Source: Gordonia sp. 'Campus' (GTDB lineage Bacteria > Actinomycetota > Actinomycetes > Mycobacteriales > Mycobacteriaceae). From it: a stretch of 64,000 nucleotides of DNA. Below, piece after piece: positions 22,790-32,133 of the stretch (positions are counted from its first letter, which is position 1; each line of letters begins with the position of its first letter). The notes under the pieces were generated by a model. That model worked only from the letters and a program-made list of their open reading frames with translations, did not search any database and was not told where the DNA came from. The position numbers and the translations under genes are program-made. The stretch covers positions 67,645-131,644 of the forward strand of contig NZ_JAKOIW010000015.1 in assembly GCF_022206305.1 (NCBI RefSeq), in the 5' to 3' direction.

Positions 22790-23717
22790 TCGGGACCTGC
22801 CGAGCCTCGGCGCCGGACTGCTCGACGAGCCGCAACTGACGGCGGCCCTGAAGATGCTCGAGCTCACCGTGCGGCGCAAACTCGACGGGGTGCTGCAGGG
22901 CGAGCACCTGGGTCTGATCCCCGGGCCGGGGTCCGAGCCGGGGGAGTCCCGGGCCTATCAACCCGGCGACGACGTGCGCCGGATGGAGTGGTCGGTGACC
23001 GCCCGGACCACCCAACCCCACGTGCGACAGATGATCGCCGACCGCGAGCTCGAGACGTGGCTCGTCGTGGACGCATCGGCGAGTCTGGATTTCGGGACCG
23101 TCGGGTGTACCAAACGCGATCTCGCCGTCGCAGCTTCCGCGGCGCTGGTCCATCTGACATCCGGCGGCGGCAACCGGCACGGGGCACTGGTGGTGACCGG
23201 TGACGACGTGGTGCGTGTCCCCGCCCGCGCCGGCCGCGCGCACGCGCAGAACCTCTTGAAGGCCATCGCCACCACCCGCCGCAGCGCTCCCGGTGTGCGC
23301 GGTGACCTCAAGGCCGGCATCGAGGCGCTGCGCAGGCCGCAACGACGCCGCGGTCTCGCCGTGGTCATCAGTGACTTCCTCGGACCGATCGACTGGGAAC
23401 GGTCGCTGCGCGCGATCGGCGCGCATCACGAGCTCCTCGCGGTCGAGGTGCTCGATCCGCGCGACCTCGAGCTCCCGGCCATCGGGGAGGTGACGCTCGC
23501 CGACGCCGAGTCCGGCGAGATCCACGACGTCACGATCACCGAGGACCTCCGACGCGACTTCGAGGCCGCGGCCCGTGCGCATCAGCAGCGGGTACACCGG
23601 ACCCTGCGCAGCTGCGGTGGCGCGGTGCTGACGCTGCGCACCGACCGCGAATGGATCACCGACACCGTCAAGTTCGTCGCCCAGCGCCGACGCGGACTCG
23701 CGGCGGGGGTGGGGTAG
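22779..23717 (+). CDS. DUF58 domain protein
   Basis: A 312-residue protein with the DUF58 core (PGDDVRRMEWSVTARTTQP), followed by a VWA-like fold (LETWLVVDASASLDFGT) with a modified metal site. Such proteins accompany MoxR ATPases; the exact client is unknown. No membrane segment or signal is seen. ATG at 22779 overlaps the moxR 3' end, and the next gene starts 3 nt after its stop. Equivalent to the Rv1480 position. Confidence 0.88.
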   Translation: MAANRDLPSLGAGLLDEPQLTAALKMLELTVRRKLDGVLQGEHLGLIPGPGSEPGESRAYQPGDDVRRMEWSVTARTTQPHVRQMIADRELETWLVVDASASLDFGTVGCTKRDLAVAASAALVHLTSGGGNRHGALVVTGDDVVRVPARAGRAHAQNLLKAIATTRRSAPGVRGDLKAGIEALRRPQRRRGLAVVISDFLGPIDWERSLRAIGAHHELLAVEVLDPRDLELPAIGEVTLADAESGEIHDVTITEDLRRDFEAAARAHQQRVHRTLRSCGGAVLTLRTDREWITDTVKFVAQRRRGLAAGVG

Positions 23718-23720
23718 TCG

Positions 23721-24689
23721 ATGTTGTCCAGTCCGTGGTGGCTGCTACTGCTGCTCGTCGTGGCGCTTCTCGGGGCCGCCTACGTCTACATGCTGCGCCG
23801 GCGCAAGCAGCGCGCGCTGACCTTCGCCAACCTCGACCTCCTGAAGTCGGTGGCCCCCGCCGAGCGCAATCGGCTGCGGCACCTGCCGATCGCGTTGCTG
23901 ATGATCTCCCTGGTGCTGCTGACCGTCGCGCTGACGGGCCCGCAGGCCGACCGGAAGGTGCCGCGGAACAAGGCGACCGTGGTGCTCGTGATGGACGTGT
24001 CCCGGTCGATGAATGCCACCGACGTGTCCCCGTCGCGGATCAAGGCGGCACAGGAAGCCGCCAAGAAGTTCGCCGACGAACTGACCGAGGGCATCAACCT
24101 GGGCCTGATCTCCTTCGCCGGGACAGCGGCCAGCCTGGTCTCACCGACCCCGGACCACAACGCGACGAAGGTCGCCGTCGACAAACTCCGACTGGACGAC
24201 AAGACCGCGACCGGTGAGGGGATCTTCGCGGCGATGCAACAGATCAGCACCCTGAACGCGGTCCTGGGTGGCACCGAGGGCGCACCTCCGGCGCGCATCG
24301 TGCTGCTCTCGGACGGCAAGCAGACCGTGCCCGACGACCCGGACGATCCCCGCGGTGCCTTCACCGCGGCGCGCAAGGCCAAGGAGGAGAAGATCCCGGT
24401 CTCGACCATCTCCTTCGGCACCCGCACCGGCACCGTCGAACTCGAGGGCGACCGCGTCCCCGTCCCGGTGGACGACGATTCGCTGCGCAAGATCGCGAAC
24501 CTCTCGGGTGGCGAGTTCTTCACCGCCGCGAGTCTCGACGAGCTCAACAAGGTCTACGAGAAGCTGCAGGACGACATCGGTTACGAGACCAGGCGCGGGG
24601 ACAATTCGCGGCCGTGGCTCATCGCCGGTACGTTGTTCGCGCTGGTCTCGGCGTTCGCAGCGCTGGCGATCAACCGTCGTCTGCCCTGA
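23721..24689 (+). CDS. Membrane-anchored VWA-domain protein
   Basis: A 322-residue partner of MoxR and DUF58 (Rv1481 position). One N-terminal membrane helix (about 5-25, WWLLLLLVVALLGAAYVYM) is followed by a second hydrophobic segment near 55-75. A von Willebrand A domain (about 90-285) has an intact MIDAS start DVSRSMN and SDGKQTVPDDPDDP, and there is a C-terminal helix (about 297-317). Loss of the orthologous M. marinum genes affects envelope and secretion phenotypes, as I recall; the role here is inferred. Confidence 0.85.
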   Translation: MLSSPWWLLLLLVVALLGAAYVYMLRRRKQRALTFANLDLLKSVAPAERNRLRHLPIALLMISLVLLTVALTGPQADRKVPRNKATVVLVMDVSRSMNATDVSPSRIKAAQEAAKKFADELTEGINLGLISFAGTAASLVSPTPDHNATKVAVDKLRLDDKTATGEGIFAAMQQISTLNAVLGGTEGAPPARIVLLSDGKQTVPDDPDDPRGAFTAARKAKEEKIPVSTISFGTRTGTVELEGDRVPVPVDDDSLRKIANLSGGEFFTAASLDELNKVYEKLQDDIGYETRRGDNSRPWLIAGTLFALVSAFAALAINRRLP

Positions 24690-24762
24690 CGTGCGCTGTA
24701 CTGCCCGGTGCACACACATCCCTGCCCGGCGACCGCCGTGTCACCCCCGCAACGAGAACGGA

Positions 24763-24768
24763 TAGGTT
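24763..24768 (+). promoter_or_regulatory. -10 box of the fabG1-inhA-hemZ operon
   Basis: TAGGTT is 8 nt before the fabG1 ATG, pointing to a leaderless or nearly leaderless transcript. TGTCAC at 24739-24744 is a weak -35 candidate with 18-bp spacing. In M. tuberculosis, mutations in the equivalent promoter change isoniazid susceptibility. Confidence 0.45.
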
Positions 24769-24770
24769 GA

Positions 24771-25511
<741 letters not shown>

Positions 25512-25572
25512 CCCGCCCGCTGCACCAGACCACCGACAACCCCATCAACGTCGATACCAGGAGCACAACTTC

Positions 25573-26412
25573 GTGAGCGGAATCCTGGACGGGAAGACCG
25601 TCCTCATCACGGGCATCATCACCGATGCGTCGATCGCCTTCCACGCGGCGGCCATGGCCCAGGAACAGGGTGCGACGGTGATCATCACCGGCATCCCCGA
25701 GCGGCTCCGGCTGATCGACCGGATCGCCAGGCGGTTGCCGAAGGAGGTGCCGCCGGCCATCGGACTCGACGTCACCAACGAAGACGACCTCGACGCGCTC
25801 GCCGGCAAGCTCACCGAGCTGGCACCGCAGGGCATCGACGGCGTGATGCACTCGATCGCCTTCGCGCCCCGCACCCTGATGGGGCCCGAGGCCAAGCCGT
25901 TCCTGGAGGGTCCGGGGCCCGACGCCGCCAAGGCCTTCGAGATCTCGGCGTGGAGCTACGCATCGCTCGCGCGCGCCGTGCTGCCCGCCATGAACGAGGG
26001 CGGCTCCATCGTGGGCATGGACTTCGATCCGCGAACCGCCATGCCGTATTACAACTGGATGGGTGTGGCGAAGGCCGCACTCGAATCGGTGAACCGCTAT
26101 GTCGCCCGCGAGGTGGGCAACGCCAAGAACGTCCGCTCGAACCTGGTGGCCGCCGGGCCGATCAAGACGCTCGCCGCCAAGGCCATCGCCGGAACCGCGA
26201 CCGACGATGCCAAGCAGCTCACCATGCTCAACGAGTACTGGGACGGTGCCTCGCCCATCGGCTGGGACGTCGACGACCCGACCGTGGTCGCGAAATCGGT
26301 GTGCGCGTTGCTCAGTGACTGGCTGCCCGGTACCACCGGGTCGATCGTCTACGTCGACGGCGGAGCCAGCCACAACACCTGGTTCCCGGAGGGCATGACC
26401 TCCGGCTCATGA
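25573..26412 (+). CDS. inhA: Enoyl-ACP reductase InhA
   Basis: NADH-dependent FAS-II enoyl reductase, the target of activated isoniazid in mycobacteria; 279 residues against 269 in M. tuberculosis. Conserved: [10 protein letters not shown] at the NAD site, MHSIAFAP (the S94 equivalent), [16 protein letters not shown] with active-site Y160, and K167. The A157 equivalent is Tyr, giving PYYNW instead of PAYNW. The C-terminus differs and is longer ([14 protein letters not shown]). GTG at 25573 has AGGAG 9 nt upstream. The end overlaps hemZ by ATGA. Confidence 0.95.
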   Translation: MSGILDGKTVLITGIITDASIAFHAAAMAQEQGATVIITGIPERLRLIDRIARRLPKEVPPAIGLDVTNEDDLDALAGKLTELAPQGIDGVMHSIAFAPRTLMGPEAKPFLEGPGPDAAKAFEISAWSYASLARAVLPAMNEGGSIVGMDFDPRTAMPYYNWMGVAKAALESVNRYVAREVGNAKNVRSNLVAAGPIKTLAAKAIAGTATDDAKQLTMLNEYWDGASPIGWDVDDPTVVAKSVCALLSDWLPGTTGSIVYVDGGASHNTWFPEGMTSGS

Positions 26413-27536
26413 GCTCCTCAGCCGCAGCGGGTGGATCGGCGACGGCCGGGTCCGAGCCCTTCGACGCCGTCCTGTTCCTGTCGTTCGGCGGGCCGGACGG
26501 CCCGGACGATGTGATGCCGTTCCTCGAGAACGTGACGCGGGGTCGCGGAATCCCTCGTGAGCGACTGGAATCCGTGGCCGAGCACTACCTGCACTTCGGG
26601 GGTGTCTCGCCGATCAACCGCCTCAATCTCGAGATGATCGACGCCCTCCGGGCCGAACTCGACCGGCGGGGCCTCGATCTGCCGGTCTACTTCGGCAATC
26701 GCAACTGGCACCCGATGGCCGAGGACACGGTGGCGCAGATGTACCGGGAGGGGCACCGCCGCGTGCTGGTGTTCCCGACGTCGGCGTGGGGTGGCTACTC
26801 GGGGTGCCGCCAGTATCACGAGGACATCGATCGCGCGTTGACCTCGCTGACGCGCGCGGTGCCCGCGGCGACGGACCCCGACTCCGCGATGTTGCTGCGG
26901 AAACTGCCGCAGTACTGGTCGCACCCGGCGTTCGTCGCCGCCGGTGCCGACGCGGTCCGCCGGGCCATCGAGTCGCTGGGGCCGGGCGACGACGCGCCGC
27001 GGCTGGTCTTCACCGCCCACTCCGTGCCGGACTCGGCCGATGCGGCATCGGGCCCGGCGGCCGAGGGCGGGCACCTGTACTCACGTCAGGTGATGGCCGC
27101 CTCGCAGGCGGTCGCCGATGCCCTGGGCATCACCGACTTCGACCAGGTGTGGCAGTCGCGGTCGGGGCCCCCGCAGGTCCCGTGGCTCGAACCCGACATC
27201 TGTGATCATCTCGAAGACCTTGCCGCACGCGGAATCCGGCGGGTGGTCGTGTACCCGGTCGGGTTCATCTCCGATCACCTCGAGGTGATCTGGGACCTGG
27301 ACAACGAGGCGGCAGAGGTCGCCGAACGTCTCGGCATGGATTATGCGCGCGCAGGCACCGTCGGACCCGACCGGCGGTTCATCGAGATGATCGGTGAGTT
27401 CGTCGAGTCGTATGCGGGCGGCGGGGGCGATCTGACCGCCATGGGCTGCGCGGACAACGGCCGCACCTGCCGGGAGAACTGTTGCGTGCCCGCGGCCCGT
27501 CCGGGATCGGTCGGGCGCCCTCCCAGTCGGTCGTGA
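26409..27536 (+). CDS. hemZ: Ferrochelatase (HemZ/CpfC)
   Basis: Inserts iron into the porphyrin; actinobacteria use the coproporphyrin III branch, so coproporphyrin is the likely substrate. The 375 residues include [10 protein letters not shown], the catalytic His in [12 protein letters not shown] and [10 protein letters not shown]. The C-terminus [14 protein letters not shown] supplies cysteines expected to hold the [2Fe-2S] cluster seen in actinobacterial ferrochelatases. It overlaps inhA by 4 nt, linking haem and mycolate genes in one operon as in M. tuberculosis (Rv1485). Confidence 0.93.
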   Translation: MSSSAAAGGSATAGSEPFDAVLFLSFGGPDGPDDVMPFLENVTRGRGIPRERLESVAEHYLHFGGVSPINRLNLEMIDALRAELDRRGLDLPVYFGNRNWHPMAEDTVAQMYREGHRRVLVFPTSAWGGYSGCRQYHEDIDRALTSLTRAVPAATDPDSAMLLRKLPQYWSHPAFVAAGADAVRRAIESLGPGDDAPRLVFTAHSVPDSADAASGPAAEGGHLYSRQVMAASQAVADALGITDFDQVWQSRSGPPQVPWLEPDICDHLEDLAARGIRRVVVYPVGFISDHLEVIWDLDNEAAEVAERLGMDYARAGTVGPDRRFIEMIGEFVESYAGGGGDLTAMGCADNGRTCRENCCVPAARPGSVGRPPSRS

Positions 27537-27556
27537 CCCCGCTGAACGGACGCATC

Positions 27557-27586
27557 TTGTCGTAACGATTGGGTCACAGATAGGGT
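27557..27586 (+). promoter_or_regulatory. Promoter of the small-peptide unit
   Basis: -35 TTGTCG (27557-27562) and -10 TAGGGT (27581-27586) have 18-bp spacing. The expected transcript start coincides with GTG at 27593. It drives a short unit ending at the hairpin at 27787-27822. Confidence 0.6.
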
Positions 27587-27592
27587 CAAAAC

Positions 27593-27661
27593 GTGATCCT
27601 CATCTCAATCGAAATGCGACTCTCAACGGGTACGTGGCCGAAGAGGGGCACGACCGTCTGA
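27593..27661 (+). CDS. Possible 22-residue leaderless leader peptide
   Basis: GTG at 27593 lies 6 nt after TAGGGT and opens a 22-codon frame starting VILISIEMRL. Its TGA (27659-27661) abuts the GAGGA Shine-Dalgarno of the 33-residue ORF. Translation of this frame would therefore deliver ribosomes to the next start. It may equally be plain untranslated leader; there is no homology argument. Confidence 0.3.
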   Translation: MILISIEMRLSTGTWPKRGTTV

Positions 27662-27672
27662 GAGGAATTGCC

Positions 27673-27774
27673 ATGGCTGAAGGACCCATCGAACTCGAGA
27701 TCGACTTTCTCGGACCCATCCTCGACATCCTCGGAACCGGTTCGGCCGACAGCGGCAGCGATACCCCGACGTAG
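27673..27774 (+). CDS. 33-residue small protein
   Basis: ATG at 27673 follows GAGGA (27662-27666) with 6 nt spacing, better than many genes here. The peptide is acidic, with an amphipathic core IELEIDFLGPILDILG and a Gly/Ser/Asp/Thr tail, no Cys and no signal sequence. It has its own promoter (27557-27586) and terminator (27787-27822), so it is a free-standing gene. It resembles in style the tiny membrane-active or mycomembrane peptides (PorA/PorH type) of Corynebacteriales, but I cannot show homology. The transcript could instead act as an RNA. Confidence 0.5.
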   Translation: MAEGPIELEIDFLGPILDILGTGSADSGSDTPT

Positions 27775-27786
27775 GACTAGATTCGC

Positions 27787-27822
27787 CGTCGTGGTGGGTT
27801 GCAAGTTCAACCCGCCACGATG
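27787..27822 (+). terminator. Hairpin terminator of the small-peptide unit
   Basis: GTGGTGGGTT (27791-27800) pairs with AACCCGCCAC (27809-27818) around an 8-nt loop, with one G-U pair, and the stem extends by about 4 more pairs outward. It begins 12 nt after the peptide stop. It lacks a U-tract, as many actinobacterial terminators do. Confidence 0.6.
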
Positions 27823-27843
27823 GTGGTTCTCCGACATATACAC

Positions 27844-28479
27844 ATGTCGATGACGATGGTCCGAGTACTCGCCGCCGACGATCTCGAATCCGCGATCGAA
27901 CTGTTGGCGAGCTCACTCGACGACATTCCTCTGTACCGCTGGGTTCTGGGTGAACACATCGGCGATCTCGCGCTTCGGAGATGGCTCGCCGAGATCCTGG
28001 TCCGCCCTTTCGTCGATGCCGGATGCGTGGTCGGCGCGCATCGACAAAAGGGACTGGTCGGCATCCTGGTCTGGCGAGCGCATGACGTCGCCTTGTCACC
28101 GGAAGGAAAACCTCCGCTGGTCCCGGCGGACTTCGCGGCCGTCGCAGCGGTCCCCGGGTTGCGCGAGCGCACGATCCAACTGTTGACCAGTACTCGTCTC
28201 CCCCCGCCGGCCGAAGACGCCGTCGATCTGCGGATCGCGGCCGTGATGCCCGAGGCCCGCGGCGGCAGTGTTCTGACCGAATTGATGGGCGAGGTGGAAC
28301 GCTTCTGCGTGTCGGCTCTCCGCCCGTACTATGCCTGGACCGGTTCCGAACGGCTGCGCGACTGGTTCGTGCACGAATGGGGTGCGGCGCCGTTTGCAAC
28401 GGAGAATCGCAACGGGCTCGAGCTCTACGGCGTCGTTTCCGAACGCCCCCCACGAATCCGGGGGCAACGCACCGCCTGA
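27844..28479 (+). CDS. Putative acyltransferase-like protein, family uncertain
   Basis: A 211-residue soluble protein. The beginning (VRVLAADDLESAIELLASSL) and the end (YAWTGSERLRDWFVHEWG) look like a GNAT-type N-acetyltransferase, but the acetyl-CoA P-loop is not obvious, so this is a weak assignment. ATG codons at 27844, 27850 and 27856 are all in frame. TATACA at 27837-27842 could be a -10 giving a leaderless start at 27850 or 27856. It converges on the gene ending at 28481. Confidence 0.6.
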   Translation: MSMTMVRVLAADDLESAIELLASSLDDIPLYRWVLGEHIGDLALRRWLAEILVRPFVDAGCVVGAHRQKGLVGILVWRAHDVALSPEGKPPLVPADFAAVAAVPGLRERTIQLLTSTRLPPPAEDAVDLRIAAVMPEARGGSVLTELMGEVERFCVSALRPYYAWTGSERLRDWFVHEWGAAPFATENRNGLELYGVVSERPPRIRGQRTA

Positions 28480-28480
28480 C

Positions 28481-29347
28481 TCAGCGCCGCTGCAGTTCGA
28501 CGATCGTCTGGTTCACCGCGGCGGCCCGCGCCGTCCGGGCGAGCGTCTGCAGACCGCGTAAGGCCGAGTCACCCGAATCCCATTGGCCCGCACTGTCCCC
28601 GATCTCCGCATTGCGCAGGTTCGCCAGGTCGACGATCGCCTCCACCTGCGCGGCCGTGTCGATGAGCCGCGTCGCGCGCGCGTCCAGAGCGTGTGGCGGC
28701 ATCGTCACCCGGTGACGGGCGGTGAGCGTTGCCAGATGCGCGCGCAGGTCGGTCGCATCCACGGCCCGGCGCCCGTTGAGGCCCCCGATGATGGTCGCCG
28801 CGTCGCGCACCGCCTGTCGTAACTCGTGTTCGAGGTCGCCGGCCGAGGGTCCCGCGGACACCAGGTGGCCGAGGTCGAGGGGCGCGTCGTAGCGGTACAC
28901 CGTCCACCGGCAGGTGAGATGGCGGGGGTCGTCGCCGAGGGCGTCCAGATGGTCGAGGGACACCTCGGGGACGAGTGCGAGGGTGCCGGAGGCCGATTCG
29001 TCGTCGACGAGCATCACCTCACCCGCGAGCAGCGCCGCCGACGTGGCCGCGTGTGGGGGGAGTCCCTGTGGGTCGCCGGTGGAGGGAAGCCGGACCAGGA
29101 GGCCCCGTGCCGGTCGGAGCAAGCCGAGCAGATCGAGCACACCGTTCGCGGAACCATGTGCTGCCGAACCCGATTCGCCCGCTGTGGAGGTGGGGTCCCA
29201 TCTGACCTCGTGCCGGTCGGCGGATTCGGCCAGCGCCTCGATCACGTCATCGGGGGAGCAGCGTCCGGCCAGCCACGCCGCCGACCACGCGCCGAGGGCA
29301 CATGACGGCCACGCAACCGTGGACGCGAGGATCTCACTGCGTTTCAT
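28481..29347 (-). CDS. Conserved hypothetical protein (Rv1486c position)
   Basis: A 288-residue protein without signal, membrane segment or recognisable catalytic motif. It is Ala/Leu/Asp-rich with probable helical C-terminal half (AAQVEAIVDLANLRNAEIGD). By position between hemZ and nfeD it corresponds to Rv1486c. ATG at 29347 has only a weak purine stretch upstream (AAGC). Function unknown. Confidence 0.75.
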   Translation of the reverse strand: MKRSEILASTVAWPSCALGAWSAAWLAGRCSPDDVIEALAESADRHEVRWDPTSTAGESGSAAHGSANGVLDLLGLLRPARGLLVRLPSTGDPQGLPPHAATSAALLAGEVMLVDDESASGTLALVPEVSLDHLDALGDDPRHLTCRWTVYRYDAPLDLGHLVSAGPSAGDLEHELRQAVRDAATIIGGLNGRRAVDATDLRAHLATLTARHRVTMPPHALDARATRLIDTAAQVEAIVDLANLRNAEIGDSAGQWDSGDSALRGLQTLARTARAAAVNQTIVELQRR

Positions 29348-29491
29348 GGGGCTTCACCGCTTGTCATCAAGAGGCCAGGATACCGGCGCCGATCTGGGCG
29401 AGCCGGGCGTGGCAACCGGGATCGTGACCTCCGGACGAATACGGTGTGTGCGCTGCGATGCGAGGGACCGATCGACAAGGTGGTGCGCTTG

Positions 29492-30319
29492 ATGGATGAC
29501 CGATACGGACGCGATGTGCTGTCCCAGCCCCGTCGGGCCAAGCCCCGTCCCACCGAGGTCGCCGCGGAACGGGACCTCGTCGTCGAAGATGCCGCGACCG
29601 GATTCTGCGGTGCCGTCGTCGGCCTGGAGAAGAGCTACTCCGGGGACCTCGTCCGCCTCGAGGACCGGCGAGGTCAGACCAGGGTCTTCCTCATGCACCC
29701 CGGTGCCTTCCTGATCGACGGCCGCCCGGTGACGCTCGTCCGTCCCCGGACGCGAGGACCCCAGCAGCCCGCGATGACCGCATCGGGTTCCCGGGCCGCG
29801 CCACGCACCAGGGCCCGGACCGCGCGCGCGAGCCGCATCTTCGTCGAGGGCGTGCACGACGCGACCCTGCTCGAGCGGGTGTGGGGCGACGATCTGCGCG
29901 CCGAGGGCGTGGTCGTGGTCAGTCTCGACGGTCTGGACAACCTCGACGAGGCGCTCGCCGACTTCGCACCTGCCCCACACCGGCGTGCCGGGGTTCTCGT
30001 GGACCATCTGGTCGCCGGTTCGAAGGAAGCGAACCTGACCGCGTCCGTGGGCGAACACGTCCTCGTGTGCGGGCATCCGTACATCGACGTCTGGGAGGCG
30101 GTGAAGCCCGCCTCGGTGAAGATCGACGCCTGGCCGCGTATCCCCCGTGGGACCGACTGGAAGACCGGCGTCTGCGCGGAGCTCGGCTGGGGTCACCCAC
30201 GCGACGGGTGGCGGCGGGTGCTGGGCGGGGTCAGCAGCTTCCGCGATCTCGAGGTCGACCTGCTGCGGTCCGTGGAGGAACTCATCGACTTCGTGACCGC
30301 CGCCGAGGAGCCCAGGTGA
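29492..30319 (+). CDS. DUF3097 family protein
   Basis: A 275-residue actinobacterial protein with the DUF3097 pattern: MDDRYGRDVLSQP, ERDLVVEDAATGFCGAVVG, then ASRIFVEGVHDATLLERVWG, VLVDHLVAGSKE and KIDAWPRIPRGTDWKTG. The EG..D/DHL arrangement resembles a Toprim-like nucleic-acid fold; function is unproven. ATG at 29492 has AAGGTGG about 8 nt upstream and gives the family N-terminus; the frame is open back to 29444. Confidence 0.82.
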   Translation: MDDRYGRDVLSQPRRAKPRPTEVAAERDLVVEDAATGFCGAVVGLEKSYSGDLVRLEDRRGQTRVFLMHPGAFLIDGRPVTLVRPRTRGPQQPAMTASGSRAAPRTRARTARASRIFVEGVHDATLLERVWGDDLRAEGVVVVSLDGLDNLDEALADFAPAPHRRAGVLVDHLVAGSKEANLTASVGEHVLVCGHPYIDVWEAVKPASVKIDAWPRIPRGTDWKTGVCAELGWGHPRDGWRRVLGGVSSFRDLEVDLLRSVEELIDFVTAAEEPR

Positions 30320-30326
30320 CGGTGTC

Positions 30327-30367
30327 GGCCCGAGCTCGATAACGGCCCGAGCTCGATAACGGCCCGA
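30327..30367. repeat. 17-bp tandem repeat, 2.4 copies
   Basis: GGCCCGAGCTCGATAAC occurs at 30327-30343 and 30344-30360 without mismatch, followed by a partial copy at 30361-30367. It lies between the DUF3097 stop and the nfeD promoter. Each copy contains the palindrome CGAGCTCG. Confidence 0.85.
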
Positions 30368-30406
30368 CCCCGTCCGCGGTGCGGCCTGCGGTTCGGTCAT
30401 CTCTGG

Positions 30407-30412
30407 CAGACT
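30407..30412 (+). promoter_or_regulatory. Leaderless -10 box of nfeD
   Basis: CAGACT is 6 nt before the nfeD ATG, with no Shine-Dalgarno. The first base departs from TANNNT, so the box is weaker than others here. Confidence 0.35.
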
Positions 30413-30418
30413 GGACGC

Positions 30419-30847
30419 ATGAGCGCCCTCCTGTGGCTGGCGGCCGCGATCGTCCTGGTGGTCGCGGAGATGTTCGGTGGCGAACTCGTCCTGCTGATGC
30501 TCGCCGGCGGCGCGCTCGCCGCCGCGGGAGTCGACGTGGCCTTCGATCCGCCGCTGTGGGTGGACGGGCTGGTCTTCGCCGGGGTGTCGGTGCTGTTGTT
30601 GGCGGCGGTGCGGCCGATCGCGCGGCGGCACTTGCTGAATCGTCCGGCGGTGCTCATGAACACCGAAGCACTCGAGGGTCGTCCGGCGGTGGTGACCGAG
30701 CAGGTCGACGCCCGTGACGGGCGGGTCAAGATCGGCGGCGACGTGTGGTCGGCCCGAGCCATGGACCCGACCCAGGTGCTCGAACCCGGAACCCATGTGA
30801 CCGTCGTGGAGATCGACGGCGCAACCGCGGTGGTCTGGCGCGCCTGA
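30419..30847 (+). CDS. NfeD-like membrane protein
   Basis: A 142-residue NfeD family protein: two or three membrane helices (about 3-70, LLWLAAAIVLVVAEMFGGEL and GLVFAGVSVLLLAAVRPI), then a cytosolic OB-fold (about 80-142, GRVKIGGDVWSARAMDP). It lacks the ClpP-like protease part of long NfeD. NfeD proteins pair with the SPFH protein encoded next (46 nt downstream), forming membrane microdomain complexes. Rv1487 position. Confidence 0.87.
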   Translation: MSALLWLAAAIVLVVAEMFGGELVLLMLAGGALAAAGVDVAFDPPLWVDGLVFAGVSVLLLAAVRPIARRHLLNRPAVLMNTEALEGRPAVVTEQVDARDGRVKIGGDVWSARAMDPTQVLEPGTHVTVVEIDGATAVVWRA

Positions 30848-30893
30848 GCATCCGCGCGCCGGAGACCGGAAACGACGAAGCTGGAAGGTGACC

Positions 30894-32120
30894 ATGGAGT
30901 ACGAGATCTTCGGTCTGATCGTCTTGGTGCTGCTCGTGCTGTTGGTGGTGGTGGTGGTCGTCAAATCGGTCGCCCTCATCCCGCAGGCCGAGGCCGCGGT
31001 CATCGAACGGCTGGGCCGGTACACCCGTACCGTTTCCGGCCAGTTGACGTTGCTGCTGCCGTTCATCGACCGGATCCGGGCGCGTGTCGACGTCCGTGAG
31101 CGGGTGGTGTCGTTCCCGCCGCAGCCCGTGATCACCGAGGACAACCTGACGCTGTCGATCGACACCGTCGTGTACTTCCAGGTGACCAATCCGCGTGCGG
31201 CCGTCTACGAGATCGACGACTACATCGCCGGCGTCGAACAGCTCACCATCACCACGCTGCGCAACGTGGTCGGCGGCATGACTCTCGAGGAGACCCTGAC
31301 GTCACGCGATTCCATCAACGGCCAGCTTCGCGGGGTCCTCGACGAGGCGACCGGTCGTTGGGGCCTTCGGGTCGCCCGTGTCGAGCTCAAATCGATCATG
31401 CCGCCGCCGTCGATCCAGGAGTCGATGGAGAAGCAGATGAAGGCCGACCGCGAGAAGCGCGCGACGATCCTCTCCGCCGAGGGTCAGCGGGAGTCGGCCA
31501 TCAAGACCGCCGAGGGCAACAAGCAGTCGCAGATCCTCGCCGCCGAGGGTGCCAAGCAGGCCGCGATCCTCGCCGCCGAGGCCGAACGCCAGTCGCGCAT
31601 CCTGCGCGCGCAGGGTGACCGTGCGGCGTCGTATCTCAACGCCCAGGGCGAGGCGAAGGCGATCGAGAAGACCTTCGCCGCGATCAAGGCCGCCAAGCCG
31701 ACCCCGGAACTCCTGGCCTACCAGTACCTGCAGCAACTACCCGAGATGGCCAAGGGCGAGGGAAGCAAGGTGTGGGTGGTGCCCTCCGACTTCGGTTCGG
31801 CGCTCCAGGGTTTCGCGAAGTCCTTCGGAGTCCAGGGCGACGACGGGGTGTTCCGGTACGAGCCGGTCGACTCGCCGCCGTCGGAGATCGACGAGTCCGA
31901 GACCGAGGATTGGTTCTCACTGGCGTCCGATCCCAAGGTCGCGCAAGCCGTCGCCGAGGCCGAGGCCGTTGCCCGCACACCGGTGGCGCCCGAGATCACC
32001 TCTCGCGCGGCGCGAGCGTCCCGGCATGCGTCACCACTCGTCTCCGAGCCCGCCGAACTCGCCGACACCGGCTGGGTCCCGCCCGAGCAACCGGAATCCG
32101 CGCCGACCGAACCCTCCTGA
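30894..32120 (+). CDS. SPFH/stomatin-like membrane protein
   Basis: A 408-residue band-7 protein (Rv1488, QmcA type). One N-terminal membrane helix (about 5-27, Val/Leu-rich) precedes the SPFH domain (about 30-190, ERVVSFPPQPVITEDN). Next is a coiled-coil made of repeating Ala-Glu-Gly units (AEGNKQSQILAAEGAKQAA) and a Pro/Glu-rich tail. It probably oligomerises in membrane microdomains with NfeD. ATG at 30894 is chosen because GGAAGG ends 5 nt upstream; GTG at 30888 overlaps that Shine-Dalgarno. Confidence 0.88.
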   Translation: MEYEIFGLIVLVLLVLLVVVVVVKSVALIPQAEAAVIERLGRYTRTVSGQLTLLLPFIDRIRARVDVRERVVSFPPQPVITEDNLTLSIDTVVYFQVTNPRAAVYEIDDYIAGVEQLTITTLRNVVGGMTLEETLTSRDSINGQLRGVLDEATGRWGLRVARVELKSIMPPPSIQESMEKQMKADREKRATILSAEGQRESAIKTAEGNKQSQILAAEGAKQAAILAAEAERQSRILRAQGDRAASYLNAQGEAKAIEKTFAAIKAAKPTPELLAYQYLQQLPEMAKGEGSKVWVVPSDFGSALQGFAKSFGVQGDDGVFRYEPVDSPPSEIDESETEDWFSLASDPKVAQAVAEAEAVARTPVAPEITSRAARASRHASPLVSEPAELADTGWVPPEQPESAPTEPS

Positions 32121-32133
32121 ACGACGCGGCGGA

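Noticed and set aside
27586..27843. An 85-residue minus-strand ORF across the small-peptide unit
   Set aside because: No Shine-Dalgarno or -10 box, and the plus strand has a full promoter-ORF-terminator arrangement.
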